Source: Paraglaciecola algarum
GTDB lineage: Bacteria > Pseudomonadota > Gammaproteobacteria > Enterobacterales > Alteromonadaceae
Assembly: GCF_021532655.1 (NCBI RefSeq)
Contig: NZ_JAKGAS010000004.1
Span: forward strand, 62,001 to 126,000
Length of the DNA: 64,000 nt
Direction: 5' to 3'
Shown here: in pieces, positions 37,377 through 46,669 of the stretch
Position numbering within the stretch: position 1 is the stretch's first letter
How the letters are laid out: each line of letters begins with the position of its first letter
Position numbers and translations under genes: made by a program
Notes under the pieces: model-generated
Told to the model about the DNA's origin: nothing
What the model saw: the letters and a program-made list of their open reading frames with translations, nothing else
The model's database searches: none

Positions 37377-37431
37377 GGAAGGTTTCTCAATATTAAAAAT
37401 AAAAACCTTCCAAATTCGGAAGGTTTTTTTT
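37377..37431 (+). promoter_or_regulatory. Transcription attenuator: antiterminator/terminator switch
   Basis: Three segments: ggaaggttt (37377-37385), aaaccttcc (37403-37411) and ggaaggttt again (37418-37426) before eight T. The middle segment can pair with the first (antiterminator) or the third (terminator, extended to 11 bp by flanking A and T). A ribosome at the leader stop codon would cover the first segment and favour termination. One stalled on Asn codons upstream leaves it free and favours read-through into gatC. Confidence 0.85.
37401..37431 (+). terminator. Rho-independent terminator of the attenuator
   Basis: Stem aaaaaccttcc/ggaaggttttt around aaattc, followed by T to 37431, 56 nt before gatC and 29 nt after the leader stop. 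Confidence 0.92.
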
Positions 37432-37486
37432 GGATAGCTGAATGTGCTTTTAGCACCCAAATGCCACACAAGGTAAATAATTAACA

Positions 37487-37756
37487 ATGAATAAAGTCAT
37501 GACTGTCGATGTTTTGTCGAGTATTAAAGGCGCAACGCCTTCAGAGGCAATAAACAAATTGTTTGAGGTAATTAACAAGGCTAATTTGTCTACCGGTGAT
37601 TCAGTAAATAACAGCAATAAAAGTGCTGTGTCGGTAGAAAGCCTCAGAGAAGATTTGGTTGTTGGATCAAGCGAACTCGAAAAACAATTGATAGTTGAAA
37701 ACTTTCCTAAAGAAAAAAATGGCTATTTAGTCGTGGCAAAAGTAATAGAAGCCTAA
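37487..37756 (+). CDS. gatC: Aspartyl/glutamyl-tRNA amidotransferase subunit C
   Basis: 89 residues. The C-terminal part (VESLREDLVVGSSELEKQLIVENFPKEKNGYLVVAKVIEA) is the GatC signature, the belt that wraps GatA and GatB. The N-terminal half is more divergent than usual. The start is an ATG with AAGG some 12 bases upstream. It opens the gatC-gatA-gatB::aspS operon after the attenuator, three bases before gatA. Confidence 0.85.
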   Translation: MNKVMTVDVLSSIKGATPSEAINKLFEVINKANLSTGDSVNNSNKSAVSVESLREDLVVGSSELEKQLIVENFPKEKNGYLVVAKVIEA

Positions 37757-37759
37757 AAT

Positions 37760-39181
37760 ATGCAATCTCAAATAAAGCACACGCAATCTCAAATAAAACA
37801 TATTCATCAACAATTAGTCAGCAAACACATTAGCTGTGTCGATTTGGTTCAACAAAAACTCGACTTGCTTAAGCAAAATTCTAACGGCAGTGTGAATGCT
37901 TTATTAGATACCTATGCCCTTGAGCTTGCCCAAGCAGTAGATGCAAAAATTGCTAAGGGTGAAAACATTGGATTACTTGAAGGTATTCCTTTTGGTGTAA
38001 AAGACGTATTTATGTTGCAAGGTACCTATACCACTGCCAGTTCAGATTTTCTAAAGCAATACAAATCAGCCTATACCGCCAGTGCAATTCAAAAACTGTT
38101 AGACGCTGGCGCTATTCCTATTGTTAAAGAAAACTGTGATAGTTTTGGTCATGGTTCGTCTAACGAAAATACTATTTTTGGTGCAGTCAAAAATGCCCAA
38201 GACGAGACGTTAGTGGCAGGTGGCTCTAGTGGTGGTTCGGCAGTCAATGTAGCTAAAGATTACACTGTGTTTTCTATTGGCGGCGACACGGGTGGCTCGG
38301 TTCGTCAACCTGCGGGATATAATGGCGTATATGGTTTAAAACCTACCTATGGTCGAATTTCTCGCTATGGTTTAATGGCTTATGCATCGTCAACCGATTG
38401 TGTTGGCCCCTTAGCCAAATCCGTTGAAGATATCCGCATTGTGTTAAACACCATAAGTGGTAAAGATATAAAAGACCAAACTACTTATGATTCTAGCCAG
38501 ATCGACGAAACAACCTTAGAAAACGCTAGCGGTATTAAAGCTGTGGGTTATTTTAAAAACCTACTGGAAAACGATGCGATGGATCCGACAATAAAAGCTG
38601 ACTTTATGGATTCTCTTGAAAAATTAAAAGCCAAAGGTATTCAGGTCAAGGCGTTAGATTTCTTAGATGCCGACACCTTAGTTTCAACCTACTATATTCT
38701 GGCCATGGCAGAGACAGCCTCTAACCTTTCCCGTCTTGATGGCACCAATTATGGCAATCGCATTAACGCAGAAAACCTAATCGAAAGTTATGCCGTGACT
38801 CGCTCTGAAAATTTTTCAGAAGAAAGTAAACGCAGGATAGTCGGCGGCAACCAAGTTTTGTCTCAAGGTTTTTCTGATGAAATATATCTGAAGAGTTTGG
38901 CCATACGAGACAAAATCTCAGCTGATTTCGAGGGTTTTTTCCAAGATGTGGATATTGTACTATCGCCGGTCACACCAGGTTTACCACCTAAAGTAGGCGA
39001 CAGTCTGAAAGACCCCTTGGCTATGTATTTATCTGATGCCTTCACGGTCGGATTCAGCCTGGGTCAATTACCCACACTCACGGTACCAAAAGGTACTGCA
39101 ACAGGTATTCAAATTACAGCAGCTAAAACCGAAGATGAACGGGTTTTACAGTTTGCTCACTTGCTAGAAGAAACATTATAA
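37760..39181 (+). CDS. gatA: tRNA-dependent amidotransferase subunit A (amidase)
   Basis: 473 residues of the amidase-signature family. The catalytic triad is in place: Lys81 (FGVKDVF), cis-Ser156 (GGSSGGSA) and nucleophile Ser180 (GGDTGGSVRQPA), with the same spacing as characterised GatA (75 and 24). It frees ammonia from glutamine for GatB. The first residues hold a near-perfect duplication (QSQIKHTQSQIKH) from a 21-bp repeat. Its stop overlaps the gatB::aspS start by one base (TAATG), so all three subunits should be made in step. Confidence 0.95.
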   Translation: MQSQIKHTQSQIKHIHQQLVSKHISCVDLVQQKLDLLKQNSNGSVNALLDTYALELAQAVDAKIAKGENIGLLEGIPFGVKDVFMLQGTYTTASSDFLKQYKSAYTASAIQKLLDAGAIPIVKENCDSFGHGSSNENTIFGAVKNAQDETLVAGGSSGGSAVNVAKDYTVFSIGGDTGGSVRQPAGYNGVYGLKPTYGRISRYGLMAYASSTDCVGPLAKSVEDIRIVLNTISGKDIKDQTTYDSSQIDETTLENASGIKAVGYFKNLLENDAMDPTIKADFMDSLEKLKAKGIQVKALDFLDADTLVSTYYILAMAETASNLSRLDGTNYGNRINAENLIESYAVTRSENFSEESKRRIVGGNQVLSQGFSDEIYLKSLAIRDKISADFEGFFQDVDIVLSPVTPGLPPKVGDSLKDPLAMYLSDAFTVGFSLGQLPTLTVPKGTATGIQITAAKTEDERVLQFAHLLEETL

Positions 39182-42100
39182 TGGATTTGGATTATTTAAA
39201 CGATTTACTCGACAAACACGACCTTGAACTAGTTATTGGTCTTGAAACCCATGTGCGATTAAACACCAAAACTAAGTTGTTTTGCGCTTGTGCAAATGAA
39301 GAGTCAGATACACCTAATCAGAATATTTGCTCTGTGTGTACTGGACAAATGGGTGTGTTACCAGCACTTAACAAAGAAGCCATTACCAAAGCCATATATT
39401 TTGGTAAAGCGGTGAAGTCTACTTTCAGTAACCCTGTGACTTCTTGGGATCGTAAACACTACGAGTACCCGGATAACCCGAAAAACATCCAGATTACTCA
39501 GTTTCATAACCCCATCATACCTGATGGTGATATTTCTTGTTTTCGCAAAGATGGTTCACAATTTAGTGTGAGTTTAACCCAAGTGCATATTGAAGAAGAT
39601 GCCGCCAAGATGATGCACGAGCGCGACGTGTCTTTGGTTGATTTCAATAAAGCCGGCGTGCCGCTTATTGAGATAGTCACCGATCCTTGTATGCGCAATA
39701 TCGAAGATGCCTCTACCTATGCTCAGTATATTCAGCGCATAGTGCAAAGCATTGGTATATCTGAAGCCAACCTTGAAAAAGGCGAATTTAAGTCAGATGT
39801 GTCGGTTTCTTTACGTAAAAGAAATACCACAGACCTTAATCCACGTACCGAAATCAAAAACTTAAACTCCTTTAAGTTTATGGTTGAATCCTTAAAAGAA
39901 GAAGTTGAAAAGCAGCTTAACTATTACATTGAGCATGATGTTTTTCGCCCTGACCAAACCACAGTGTTATGGGATGAAGATCTAAAACAAACCAAAACCA
40001 TGCGTAAAAAAGAGTTTGAAGCAGATTACCGCTTTATCTCAGAGCCTGATTTGCCATTTGTAGATATTTCACAGGTAGTCGACGCAATTGAAGTGGATGT
40101 AGAGACCTTACCTTTTGCCATTGAGTCTATCTTGATCGAAGGCGGCGTAGTTCCCCAAGATGCTAAGTTTTTTACCGCCGAAGCTGTGCGTGCAAAAACC
40201 TTTATGGATATCAATAATGTCCTAAAAGATCCTTTGTTTATAGCTCGTACGTTAGTGAATGTTATCCCAGCTGACGACTACAAAAACATTCATGACACCG
40301 CAGTGCTTACCGATATTTTTGCTCAATTCAAAGACGGCAAAGTTAACTCGGTATTGGTGCAAAAAGCGGTGAGTGAATATCTAAAAGACGCCAGCTTTGA
40401 ATATAAAAAGTACTTCCAAGAAAACAGCATCTCAGAAGATAAAATTACCGATGCCATCAATACGGTTTTAGCACAAAATGCAGCTATTGCCTCCGACATA
40501 AAAGCCGGTAACCAAGGTAAAGCGGGCATACTGGTTGGCAAAGTCATTGCCATTATTGGTAAAGGTGCATCGGGTAAAGTCATCCGTGAAGGTATATTAA
40601 AGGCAGTTAATGCCTCAGGCAGCAGTGATACTGCAGCAACAGCCAGTACACCAACCACGGTTAAAAATGGCGAGAAGCAAAGTGTCAAACAAGTAGAAGA
40701 AGTTCTACCCGAAACCCCACTTATTGTTAAAGAACACTATCGTACTCATAAAATCTCTGAATTATCAGAAGCATCCATTGCTCAGGAAGTCACCCTGTCC
40801 GGTTGGGTAGCCAGCGTGCGCGATCACGGCGACTTAATGTTTATCGATTTACGTGATTCTAGCTACCAAATATTCCAAGTACGCTTGAGTCGCGAGAGTT
40901 TCGCTAATTTCGATGAGTTGGTTACTCTAAAAGCCGAGTCTGTGATTGCTGCCACCGGTACCGTAATCAAGCGTAGAGAAGACGATTGCAACCCAGGATT
41001 AAGAACCGGTACCCTTGAGCTAGAAACCACTAAGCTCGAGATTTTAAACCTTTCTAGAAGTTTGCCTTTTGAAATCGCCAGAGCCACAAAAACCAGTGAA
41101 AACATTCGTTTTCAACACAAGTATCTAGATCACAGAAACAAAGAAGTGCGCAAAGTCATTATTGACCGTCACAAGGTAATCAAACTGATTAGAGACATGC
41201 TTGATGAAGACGGCTTCTTAGAAATGGAAACCCCTATCTTAAGTGCTGGAACCGATGAAGGGGCTCGTGAGTTTATTGTGCCTAGCCGTAAAGAAGCCGG
41301 TGCTTTTTATACCTTGCCTCAGGCTCCGCAACAGTTTAAACAAATGATTATGGTCAGTGGTTACGAGAAGTACTTCCAAGTAGCTCGCTGTTTCAGAGAC
41401 GAAGATTCAAGGGGAGACCGTCAACCGGAGTTCACCCAGTTAGATATCGAAATGGCCTATGCCAGCATGCAAGATATCATCGACTTAAACACTAAGATGT
41501 TTAATACGATAGTCAGAAAAATTTATGGCAAGAAATGGAAGTTGCATGACTTTGCAGTCATCACCTACAAAGATGCTATGGATAAATACGGTTGTGACCG
41601 CCCAGATTTGCGTTTTGGTTTACAAATGCAAGACATCACAAATATTGTTAAAGATACTAGCTTCCAAGTATTCAGCAAGCCTATTGAACAAGGCGGTATC
41701 GTTAAATGTATTAAAGTGTCGGCTGAAGAACAAGGCCGTAAACGTTTATCCAAAGGGCAAATCGAAAACCTTACGGCCCTTGCTCAGCAAAACGGCCTAG
41801 GTGGACTTGCCTATATATTTGTCAACGAAAACGACCTGCAGTCACCTATCATTAAGTTTTTGGGTGAAGACATTGCTGCAAAAATTATTGCCGCAAGTGG
41901 CGCCCAGGTTGGCGATGTAGTGTTTTTCTCGGCTGCTAGTTATGAAGTGGCAAACAAGGCATTAGATGTTGTTCGTCAAGAGCTGGGTAAAATGCTTAAG
42001 TTAATCGACCCCAAAGAGCTTAGACCTGCTTGGGTTGTGGACTTCCCTATGTTTGAGAAGACCGATGATGACAGATGGACCTTTACCCACAATCCATTCT

Positions 42101-42522
42101 CAATGCCAGCTATTGCCGACGTAGAAAAACACATGAACGGCAAAGAAGACGAAATCGGCACTATCATCGCCCAGCAATATGACTTGGTGCTAAATGGTTA
42201 CGAAATTGGTGGTGGTTCTGTCCGTGCTCATAAACCTGAGATTTTAGAAGCTACTTATAAAAACATGGGATACAACAAAGAAGACATGCTGAAAAGCGTA
42301 GGCACTTTGTATAAAGCCTTCCATTATGGCGCACCACCACACGGCGGCATTGCCTGGGGTATTGATCGCTTAATGATGTTGTTAGGTAAGAAAAACTCGA
42401 TCCGTGAAGTGATGGTGTTCCCGAAAACAGGCAGCAGCGAAGACTTACTGTTTAACGCGCCATCACTTTTATCAGACAAAAAAGTCGAAGAAATGAACGT
42501 TAAAGTGATCAAAAAGCAATAA
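39181..42522 (+). CDS. gatB-aspS: GatB-AspRS fusion: amidotransferase subunit B plus aspartyl-tRNA synthetase
   Basis: 1113 residues, about the sum of GatB (477) and bacterial AspRS (590). Residues 1-478 are GatB: GLETH (20-24), the zinc site C35/C37/C50/C53, KHYEYPDNPKNIQITQ, and a YqeY-type tail that should grip tRNA. A Ala/Ser/Thr-rich linker follows (about 479-515). Residues 516-1113 are AspRS: the OB anticodon domain (VTLSGWVASVRDHGDLMF), motif 2 FRDED (738-742) with RQPEFTQ, a GAD insertion, and motif 3 GIDR (1060-1063). His549 in RDHG occupies the place where nondiscriminating enzymes have His. One chain could thus charge tRNA(Asn) with Asp and amidate it. The reading frame is clean and is followed by a terminator. 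Confidence 0.93.
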   Translation: MDLDYLNDLLDKHDLELVIGLETHVRLNTKTKLFCACANEESDTPNQNICSVCTGQMGVLPALNKEAITKAIYFGKAVKSTFSNPVTSWDRKHYEYPDNPKNIQITQFHNPIIPDGDISCFRKDGSQFSVSLTQVHIEEDAAKMMHERDVSLVDFNKAGVPLIEIVTDPCMRNIEDASTYAQYIQRIVQSIGISEANLEKGEFKSDVSVSLRKRNTTDLNPRTEIKNLNSFKFMVESLKEEVEKQLNYYIEHDVFRPDQTTVLWDEDLKQTKTMRKKEFEADYRFISEPDLPFVDISQVVDAIEVDVETLPFAIESILIEGGVVPQDAKFFTAEAVRAKTFMDINNVLKDPLFIARTLVNVIPADDYKNIHDTAVLTDIFAQFKDGKVNSVLVQKAVSEYLKDASFEYKKYFQENSISEDKITDAINTVLAQNAAIASDIKAGNQGKAGILVGKVIAIIGKGASGKVIREGILKAVNASGSSDTAATASTPTTVKNGEKQSVKQVEEVLPETPLIVKEHYRTHKISELSEASIAQEVTLSGWVASVRDHGDLMFIDLRDSSYQIFQVRLSRESFANFDELVTLKAESVIAATGTVIKRREDDCNPGLRTGTLELETTKLEILNLSRSLPFEIARATKTSENIRFQHKYLDHRNKEVRKVIIDRHKVIKLIRDMLDEDGFLEMETPILSAGTDEGAREFIVPSRKEAGAFYTLPQAPQQFKQMIMVSGYEKYFQVARCFRDEDSRGDRQPEFTQLDIEMAYASMQDIIDLNTKMFNTIVRKIYGKKWKLHDFAVITYKDAMDKYGCDRPDLRFGLQMQDITNIVKDTSFQVFSKPIEQGGIVKCIKVSAEEQGRKRLSKGQIENLTALAQQNGLGGLAYIFVNENDLQSPIIKFLGEDIAAKIIAASGAQVGDVVFFSAASYEVANKALDVVRQELGKMLKLIDPKELRPAWVVDFPMFEKTDDDRWTFTHNPFSMPAIADVEKHMNGKEDEIGTIIAQQYDLVLNGYEIGGGSVRAHKPEILEATYKNMGYNKEDMLKSVGTLYKAFHYGAPPHGGIAWGIDRLMMLLGKKNSIREVMVFPKTGSSEDLLFNAPSLLSDKKVEEMNVKVIKKQ

Positions 42523-42570
42523 TAATTTGAATTGATTTAGTTTCGTTTAATTAATAACAAAAGCAAAAAT

Positions 42571-42600
42571 AAAAACCAGAGCCCTTGCTCTGGTTTTTTT
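42571..42600 (+). terminator. Terminator of the gat operon
   Basis: Stem aaaaaccagagc/gctctggttttt (loop cctt) with a T-run. Confidence 0.9.
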
Positions 42601-42802
42601 ATTTAAAACATAAGTTTACCTTCTCATTCACTCGTAACGCTAAATTTGATTTTCAAAAACCTAGCCACTAAGCTCATCAGACAATTAAAAAAATTAATTC
42701 ATCAATAATTGTATTTTAGACAAGGACGAAAACTTTCTACCCATAAGGATGATTTACACTCAGAATTAGTCAAAGTGGCTGCCTTTTTAAGGAAGTAAAT
42801 AT

Positions 42803-44116
42803 TTGAACTCTAAATTAACTAATTTACTTTATTTAGCAGCAGTAAGCCTGACAATTATTGCGCTATTAAGTTATCCGCTGATCCCTAAACGTGAGTTATT
42901 TTTACTACCAAATTCAGCGTTCCCAACTTTTAGCCTAGTAGATAAAGAAACAAACGGAAATAGCCAAGCTAAATGGTTAAAACCAGACCATTCAATGTGG
43001 TATTGCAATATGAAAAAAGGAGCAAAAATCCCATCTTGTAATTTTGGGCAGTACTTCAACAATGACATAAGTCAATGGCACATTGGTCTCAACTTAAGCC
43101 AATATCAAACTATCAACTTTGACGTTAACTACCAAGGACCAGCAAATTATATTCGTATTTATTTACGTAGCTTTGACCCTGCTGTGAGTGATATTAATGA
43201 GTTCAATAGCGCACAATTTATCACCACAACCATTCGTAAAGTAGATTTTAATAAACCTTTGGTCTACGACTTTAATGAATTGCATTTAGCCGACTGGTGG
43301 GTGAGTGAGTTTGATGTGCCTAAACATCATGCAAGAATAAACTTAAATCATGTCACAGAATTAGGTATCGATTTTGATGAAAAGTCGCCGTTAGGTGAAC
43401 ATACTTTTCAAATTAATAATATTTCATTAAGCGGAGATTATATTGAAAAAGAGCATTGGTACTTAGGTATTCTATCCTTGTGGTTAACTGGTATTGTGCT
43501 CAGAGTCGTCTATCAGCTCAACAAGTTATATAAACGCAATAAACAAGAAAAAATTCGTTTAGCTGAGATGACAAATTACGCCCAAGAGTTAAAGCAAAAG
43601 TCAGATACCTATAAAAACCTATCAATCACTGATGCGTTAACTCAAACCTTAAATAGGTATGGCTTGCAGAATCACTTGCAAATACTGTTAGAAAATTCAG
43701 CCACCACTCAAATTGGACTGATCATTCTAGATATAGACTTTTTTAAACGTATCAACGATAAATGGGGACACAATATTGGTGACGAAGTGCTTTGTTCTGT
43801 GGGACTGCTGTTAAACAATTCAACACGACAAACAGATCTAGTAGCAAGATGGGGAGGAGAAGAGTTTGTTATTTTGTGTCCTAATACGGAAAGTCCGGCA
43901 TTATTTTCCCTAGCCGAAAAGTTACGAATTGAAATCACTCAATTGGAATTTCTTCAGGACTTCTCTGTCACCGCCAGCTTTGGTATGTCCATGATGCAAC
44001 CAACAGAACAATTCGAATCAAGTTTCAAAGCAGCAGATGAGGCGTTATACAAGGCGAAAAATAAAGGGCGTAATTGCTGTGTAGTCACACCAAACTTTTT
44101 TAATAAATATGGCTAA
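42803..44116 (+). CDS. Membrane diguanylate cyclase (GGEEF)
   Basis: 437 residues. One membrane segment at 8-26, a periplasmic domain of about 190 residues (beta-rich, unassigned), a second membrane segment (YLGILSLWLTGIVLRVVY, near 220), a short coiled coil, then GGDEF with WGGEEF. The inhibitory RxxD (RQTD) lies five residues before GGEEF. The start is TTG at 42803, chosen for the strong AAGGAAG site. It faces a periplasmic binding-protein-like gene, which could sense the same signal. Confidence 0.87.
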   Translation: MNSKLTNLLYLAAVSLTIIALLSYPLIPKRELFLLPNSAFPTFSLVDKETNGNSQAKWLKPDHSMWYCNMKKGAKIPSCNFGQYFNNDISQWHIGLNLSQYQTINFDVNYQGPANYIRIYLRSFDPAVSDINEFNSAQFITTTIRKVDFNKPLVYDFNELHLADWWVSEFDVPKHHARINLNHVTELGIDFDEKSPLGEHTFQINNISLSGDYIEKEHWYLGILSLWLTGIVLRVVYQLNKLYKRNKQEKIRLAEMTNYAQELKQKSDTYKNLSITDALTQTLNRYGLQNHLQILLENSATTQIGLIILDIDFFKRINDKWGHNIGDEVLCSVGLLLNNSTRQTDLVARWGGEEFVILCPNTESPALFSLAEKLRIEITQLEFLQDFSVTASFGMSMMQPTEQFESSFKAADEALYKAKNKGRNCCVVTPNFFNKYG

Positions 44117-44139
44117 AGAATTCAAAACATCTGTCTTCT

Positions 44140-45012
44140 CTAAAATCCCCCCGGATTAAACCACAGCTCTTTTCTATCGATAGGAGTGAGAGGAGGTAAA
44201 AAACTATTTTTCAGTTGATAAAACTTACGCTTTTTAAGCTTGGATTTTTCAATATAAGAGCGATAAGTTTGATTAAACAACTTATCAAACTGACCATTTT
44301 CTATGGCTTTTTCTAGGCCTGTATTAATCAAATGAGCTAAAGGTCTATTTTTATTATTTACAAAAAAATACATAGCAGCAGGATAGCGCAAGCCTAAGCT
44401 ATCCTGTATGACGAGTTTGTTTTTAGTTTTTAACGACGCTAATTCATCCCATATTTCAAGTATAGAGCGCGGAAAAAAGTCCCCTTGGGCATTAGATAAC
44501 ATATTGGCTAAAGCACTATGATTAATATTGGTAACCACATCAAAACTATTGGCTTGTAGGATTTTAGTATCAGGCCAATCACTCCCTTGGATCGGGATTA
44601 ACTTAAGTAAATGATCTAAATTTTGAATATATTTAAAACGCTCTGCCATATCTTCGCGGATGAGAAACATCCTCCAACCAATTAATCCTTTATAAATGGG
44701 GATACGAATAGGTAACAGGTCTTTTTCCCTTTGATTATCAGTCATACTCCAAACAACATTTATTTCTCGGTTGTCTTTTAAACGGCTTAAATTTTTACCT
44801 TGTGAATAGTATTTTTCGGACGGAGTTAATTGATAATTCACGCCTGTTTGCTCAAGAGCTAGCGCCAAAACTTTTAAAGGGTATTCTGTACTTTTGTCTT
44901 CATCTGAAATAGTTCTAGGATAGGTGATCTGCCAAGATGCTGACATCGCTTCTGCACAGGAAAAAATCAATATCAAGCCACTCATTAAGTAACAAATTAG
45001 TTTACCTTTCAT
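44140..45012 (-). CDS. Periplasmic solute-binding-protein-like protein (SBP_bac_3 type)
   Basis: 290 residues with a signal peptide (ending near AMSAS). The two-lobed pattern LALALEQTGVNYQLTPSEKYY, RIPIYKGLIGWRMFLI, GLEKAIENGQFDKLFNQTY is that of extracellular solute-binding proteins family 3, though no ABC transporter genes are next to it. In this order such lone proteins often lie by GGDEF genes, suggesting a sensory role; here the GGDEF gene is convergent. Confidence 0.7.
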   Translation of the reverse strand: MKGKLICYLMSGLILIFSCAEAMSASWQITYPRTISDEDKSTEYPLKVLALALEQTGVNYQLTPSEKYYSQGKNLSRLKDNREINVVWSMTDNQREKDLLPIRIPIYKGLIGWRMFLIREDMAERFKYIQNLDHLLKLIPIQGSDWPDTKILQANSFDVVTNINHSALANMLSNAQGDFFPRSILEIWDELASLKTKNKLVIQDSLGLRYPAAMYFFVNNKNRPLAHLINTGLEKAIENGQFDKLFNQTYRSYIEKSKLKKRKFYQLKNSFLPPLTPIDRKELWFNPGGF

Positions 45013-45046
45013 ACTCTGCTCCTTAATTCGTTAACCAGTTACTATT

Positions 45047-45721
45047 TTATTCAATACCAATAAACTTATGAGTTTGTAGTGATAATCGCCAATTACGCGC
45101 TATACAGGTCTTGATTGCAAGATCCGTGGCCCTTTTTTGTTGGCTAATGGGCTGCAAATAAATATTAGGCTTGGGTTTATCACCCAATAACGACAAGACT
45201 GAATCTAATTCATCAATGTGTTTTTGCATAGCAATAGGGTGTTTTATTTCATTGGCCCGGAGCATGGCACTTTTTAAAACCTGTTTACCACCTGGCATGT
45301 TTACCTTAGGTGATACAGTTACCCATGTATCTGGATGCGCTAAGATCTCATAGGTTCCACTGGTCTCAATTTGCACCGAATATCCCTTATCAAGTAACTC
45401 ACTTGTAATCGGATTTAGATCATACAAACAAGGTTCACCACCTGTAATCACTATATGTTTGGCTACGTAGCCATTACTTTTAAACAAAGCTAACAACTGT
45501 TCGGTCGTGTGCTCAAACCAAGTCTTAGACTCCTGAGTTTCAGCCATCACCGATTCACTACTTTTTTCAAAAGCAGGATCAACCGTCCAAGTATGTTGAG
45601 TATCACACCAAGGACATCCCACTGGACAGCCTTGCAAACGCACAAAAATAGAAGGTAAACCTGTATAACTGCCCTCACCTTGCAACGACTCAAATACTTC
45701 ATTAATTTTATAAGAACTCAA
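45047..45721 (-). CDS. queE: 7-carboxy-7-deazaguanine synthase QueE
   Basis: 224 residues. A radical SAM cluster site CPVGCPWC follows [23 protein letters not shown], the signature of QueE, which turns CPH4 to CDG in queuosine synthesis. TGGEPCLY is the GGE motif for SAM binding. It is divergent from queC, the next step. The C-terminus ends in [13 protein letters not shown], as in the family. Confidence 0.93.
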   Translation of the reverse strand: MSSYKINEVFESLQGEGSYTGLPSIFVRLQGCPVGCPWCDTQHTWTVDPAFEKSSESVMAETQESKTWFEHTTEQLLALFKSNGYVAKHIVITGGEPCLYDLNPITSELLDKGYSVQIETSGTYEILAHPDTWVTVSPKVNMPGGKQVLKSAMLRANEIKHPIAMQKHIDELDSVLSLLGDKPKPNIYLQPISQQKRATDLAIKTCIARNWRLSLQTHKFIGIE

Positions 45722-45838
45722 AAATACACCTTATTAATACATCCAAAAACGGATTCAAAATAGTTATCAAGATAGGAATTTTCCCTTAGATCACTTAACA
45801 TTACCATTAAACAGCTTGATTATAGAGAAGCAAACTAA

Positions 45839-46498
45839 ATGGCACAAAAGGTAGTAGTAATTTTTTCTGGTGGAATGGACTCGTTTACTGTTCTGAACTT
45901 AGCTGTTAAACAGGGTTACGAGATATTCGCCCTGTCTTTTGATTATGGGCAACGCCATAAAAAAGAATTAGATTACGCCAGTCGCGCCTGCCAAGAATTA
46001 GGTGTGCACCATAAAATCGTGGATATTTCTGCTATTAATCAACTAATTGGTGGATCGTCACTCACCTCTGACATAGATGTGGCTGAAGGCCACTATGCTG
46101 AAGAAAGCATGAAAACCACAGTGGTGCCCAATCGAAACATGATTTTGCTTTCAATGGCTGTAGGATACGCAGTCTCCCTTGAAGCCAATAAAGTTTATTA
46201 CGGGGCTCACTCAGGTGATCACGCCATATATCCTGACTGTCGTCCAGAATTTGTACATAAAATGAATGACGTGTGCGCTATCGCCAATTATGAAGCTGTT
46301 GAAATAGTTACACCCTATTTAAACGTCAGTAAAATCGACATTTTAACCGCTGGCCTTAAAATGAACTTAGACTATGCAAAAACTTGGACTTGTTACAATG
46401 GCCGAGAAAAAGCCTGCGGAAAATGTGGCGCCTGCCAAGAACGTCTAGAAGCCTTTGAAAAGAATCAAGTAACTGACCCATTAGCGTATGAGAGTTAA
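45839..46498 (+). CDS. queC: 7-cyano-7-deazaguanine synthase QueC
   Basis: 219 residues. The PP-loop SGGMDS near the N-terminus and the zinc-binding cysteines in [18 protein letters not shown] at the C-terminus mark QueC, which makes preQ0 from CDG with ATP and ammonia. The ATG follows GAAGCAAACTAA. It is divergent from queE across 117 bp, and both serve tRNA queuosine. Confidence 0.95.
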   Translation: MAQKVVVIFSGGMDSFTVLNLAVKQGYEIFALSFDYGQRHKKELDYASRACQELGVHHKIVDISAINQLIGGSSLTSDIDVAEGHYAEESMKTTVVPNRNMILLSMAVGYAVSLEANKVYYGAHSGDHAIYPDCRPEFVHKMNDVCAIANYEAVEIVTPYLNVSKIDILTAGLKMNLDYAKTWTCYNGREKACGKCGACQERLEAFEKNQVTDPLAYES

Positions 46499-46669
46499 TC
46501 TTTAATTTTAAAAGATTAAGCATGCGCTGCGCGTAGTAAGATTCTGCTTCGCACATCAAGCATTAATGGACGACACTTTATGGCGTTGACCGTAGTGAAT
46601 AGTCTCGGTGCGAGGCATAAAGTGAACGTAGTGAATACTTAATGTGCATAACACATAAAAAAGAGCTGG
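46499..46669. other. Gap with short palindromes, no gene
   Basis: A non-coding stretch with small inverted repeats (for instance cactttatg and cataaagtg) and repeated gtagtgaat, similar in style to 36974-37215. No tRNA, ORF or promoter stands out. Confidence 0.4.

Noticed and set aside
40323..40688. Minus-strand frame of 121 codons inside gatB::aspS
   Set aside because: A shadow frame opposite well-conserved coding sequence; no signals of its own.
37487..42522. gatCAB as a Glu-tRNA(Gln) route
   Set aside because: The fusion partner is AspRS and the leader codes for asparagine, not glutamine, so the Asn route fits better, although GatCAB can act on both.
39181..42522. GatB-AspRS as an assembly chimera
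   Set aside because: There is no frame break, both domains are complete, a plausible linker joins them, and the neighbours gatC and gatA fit the function.
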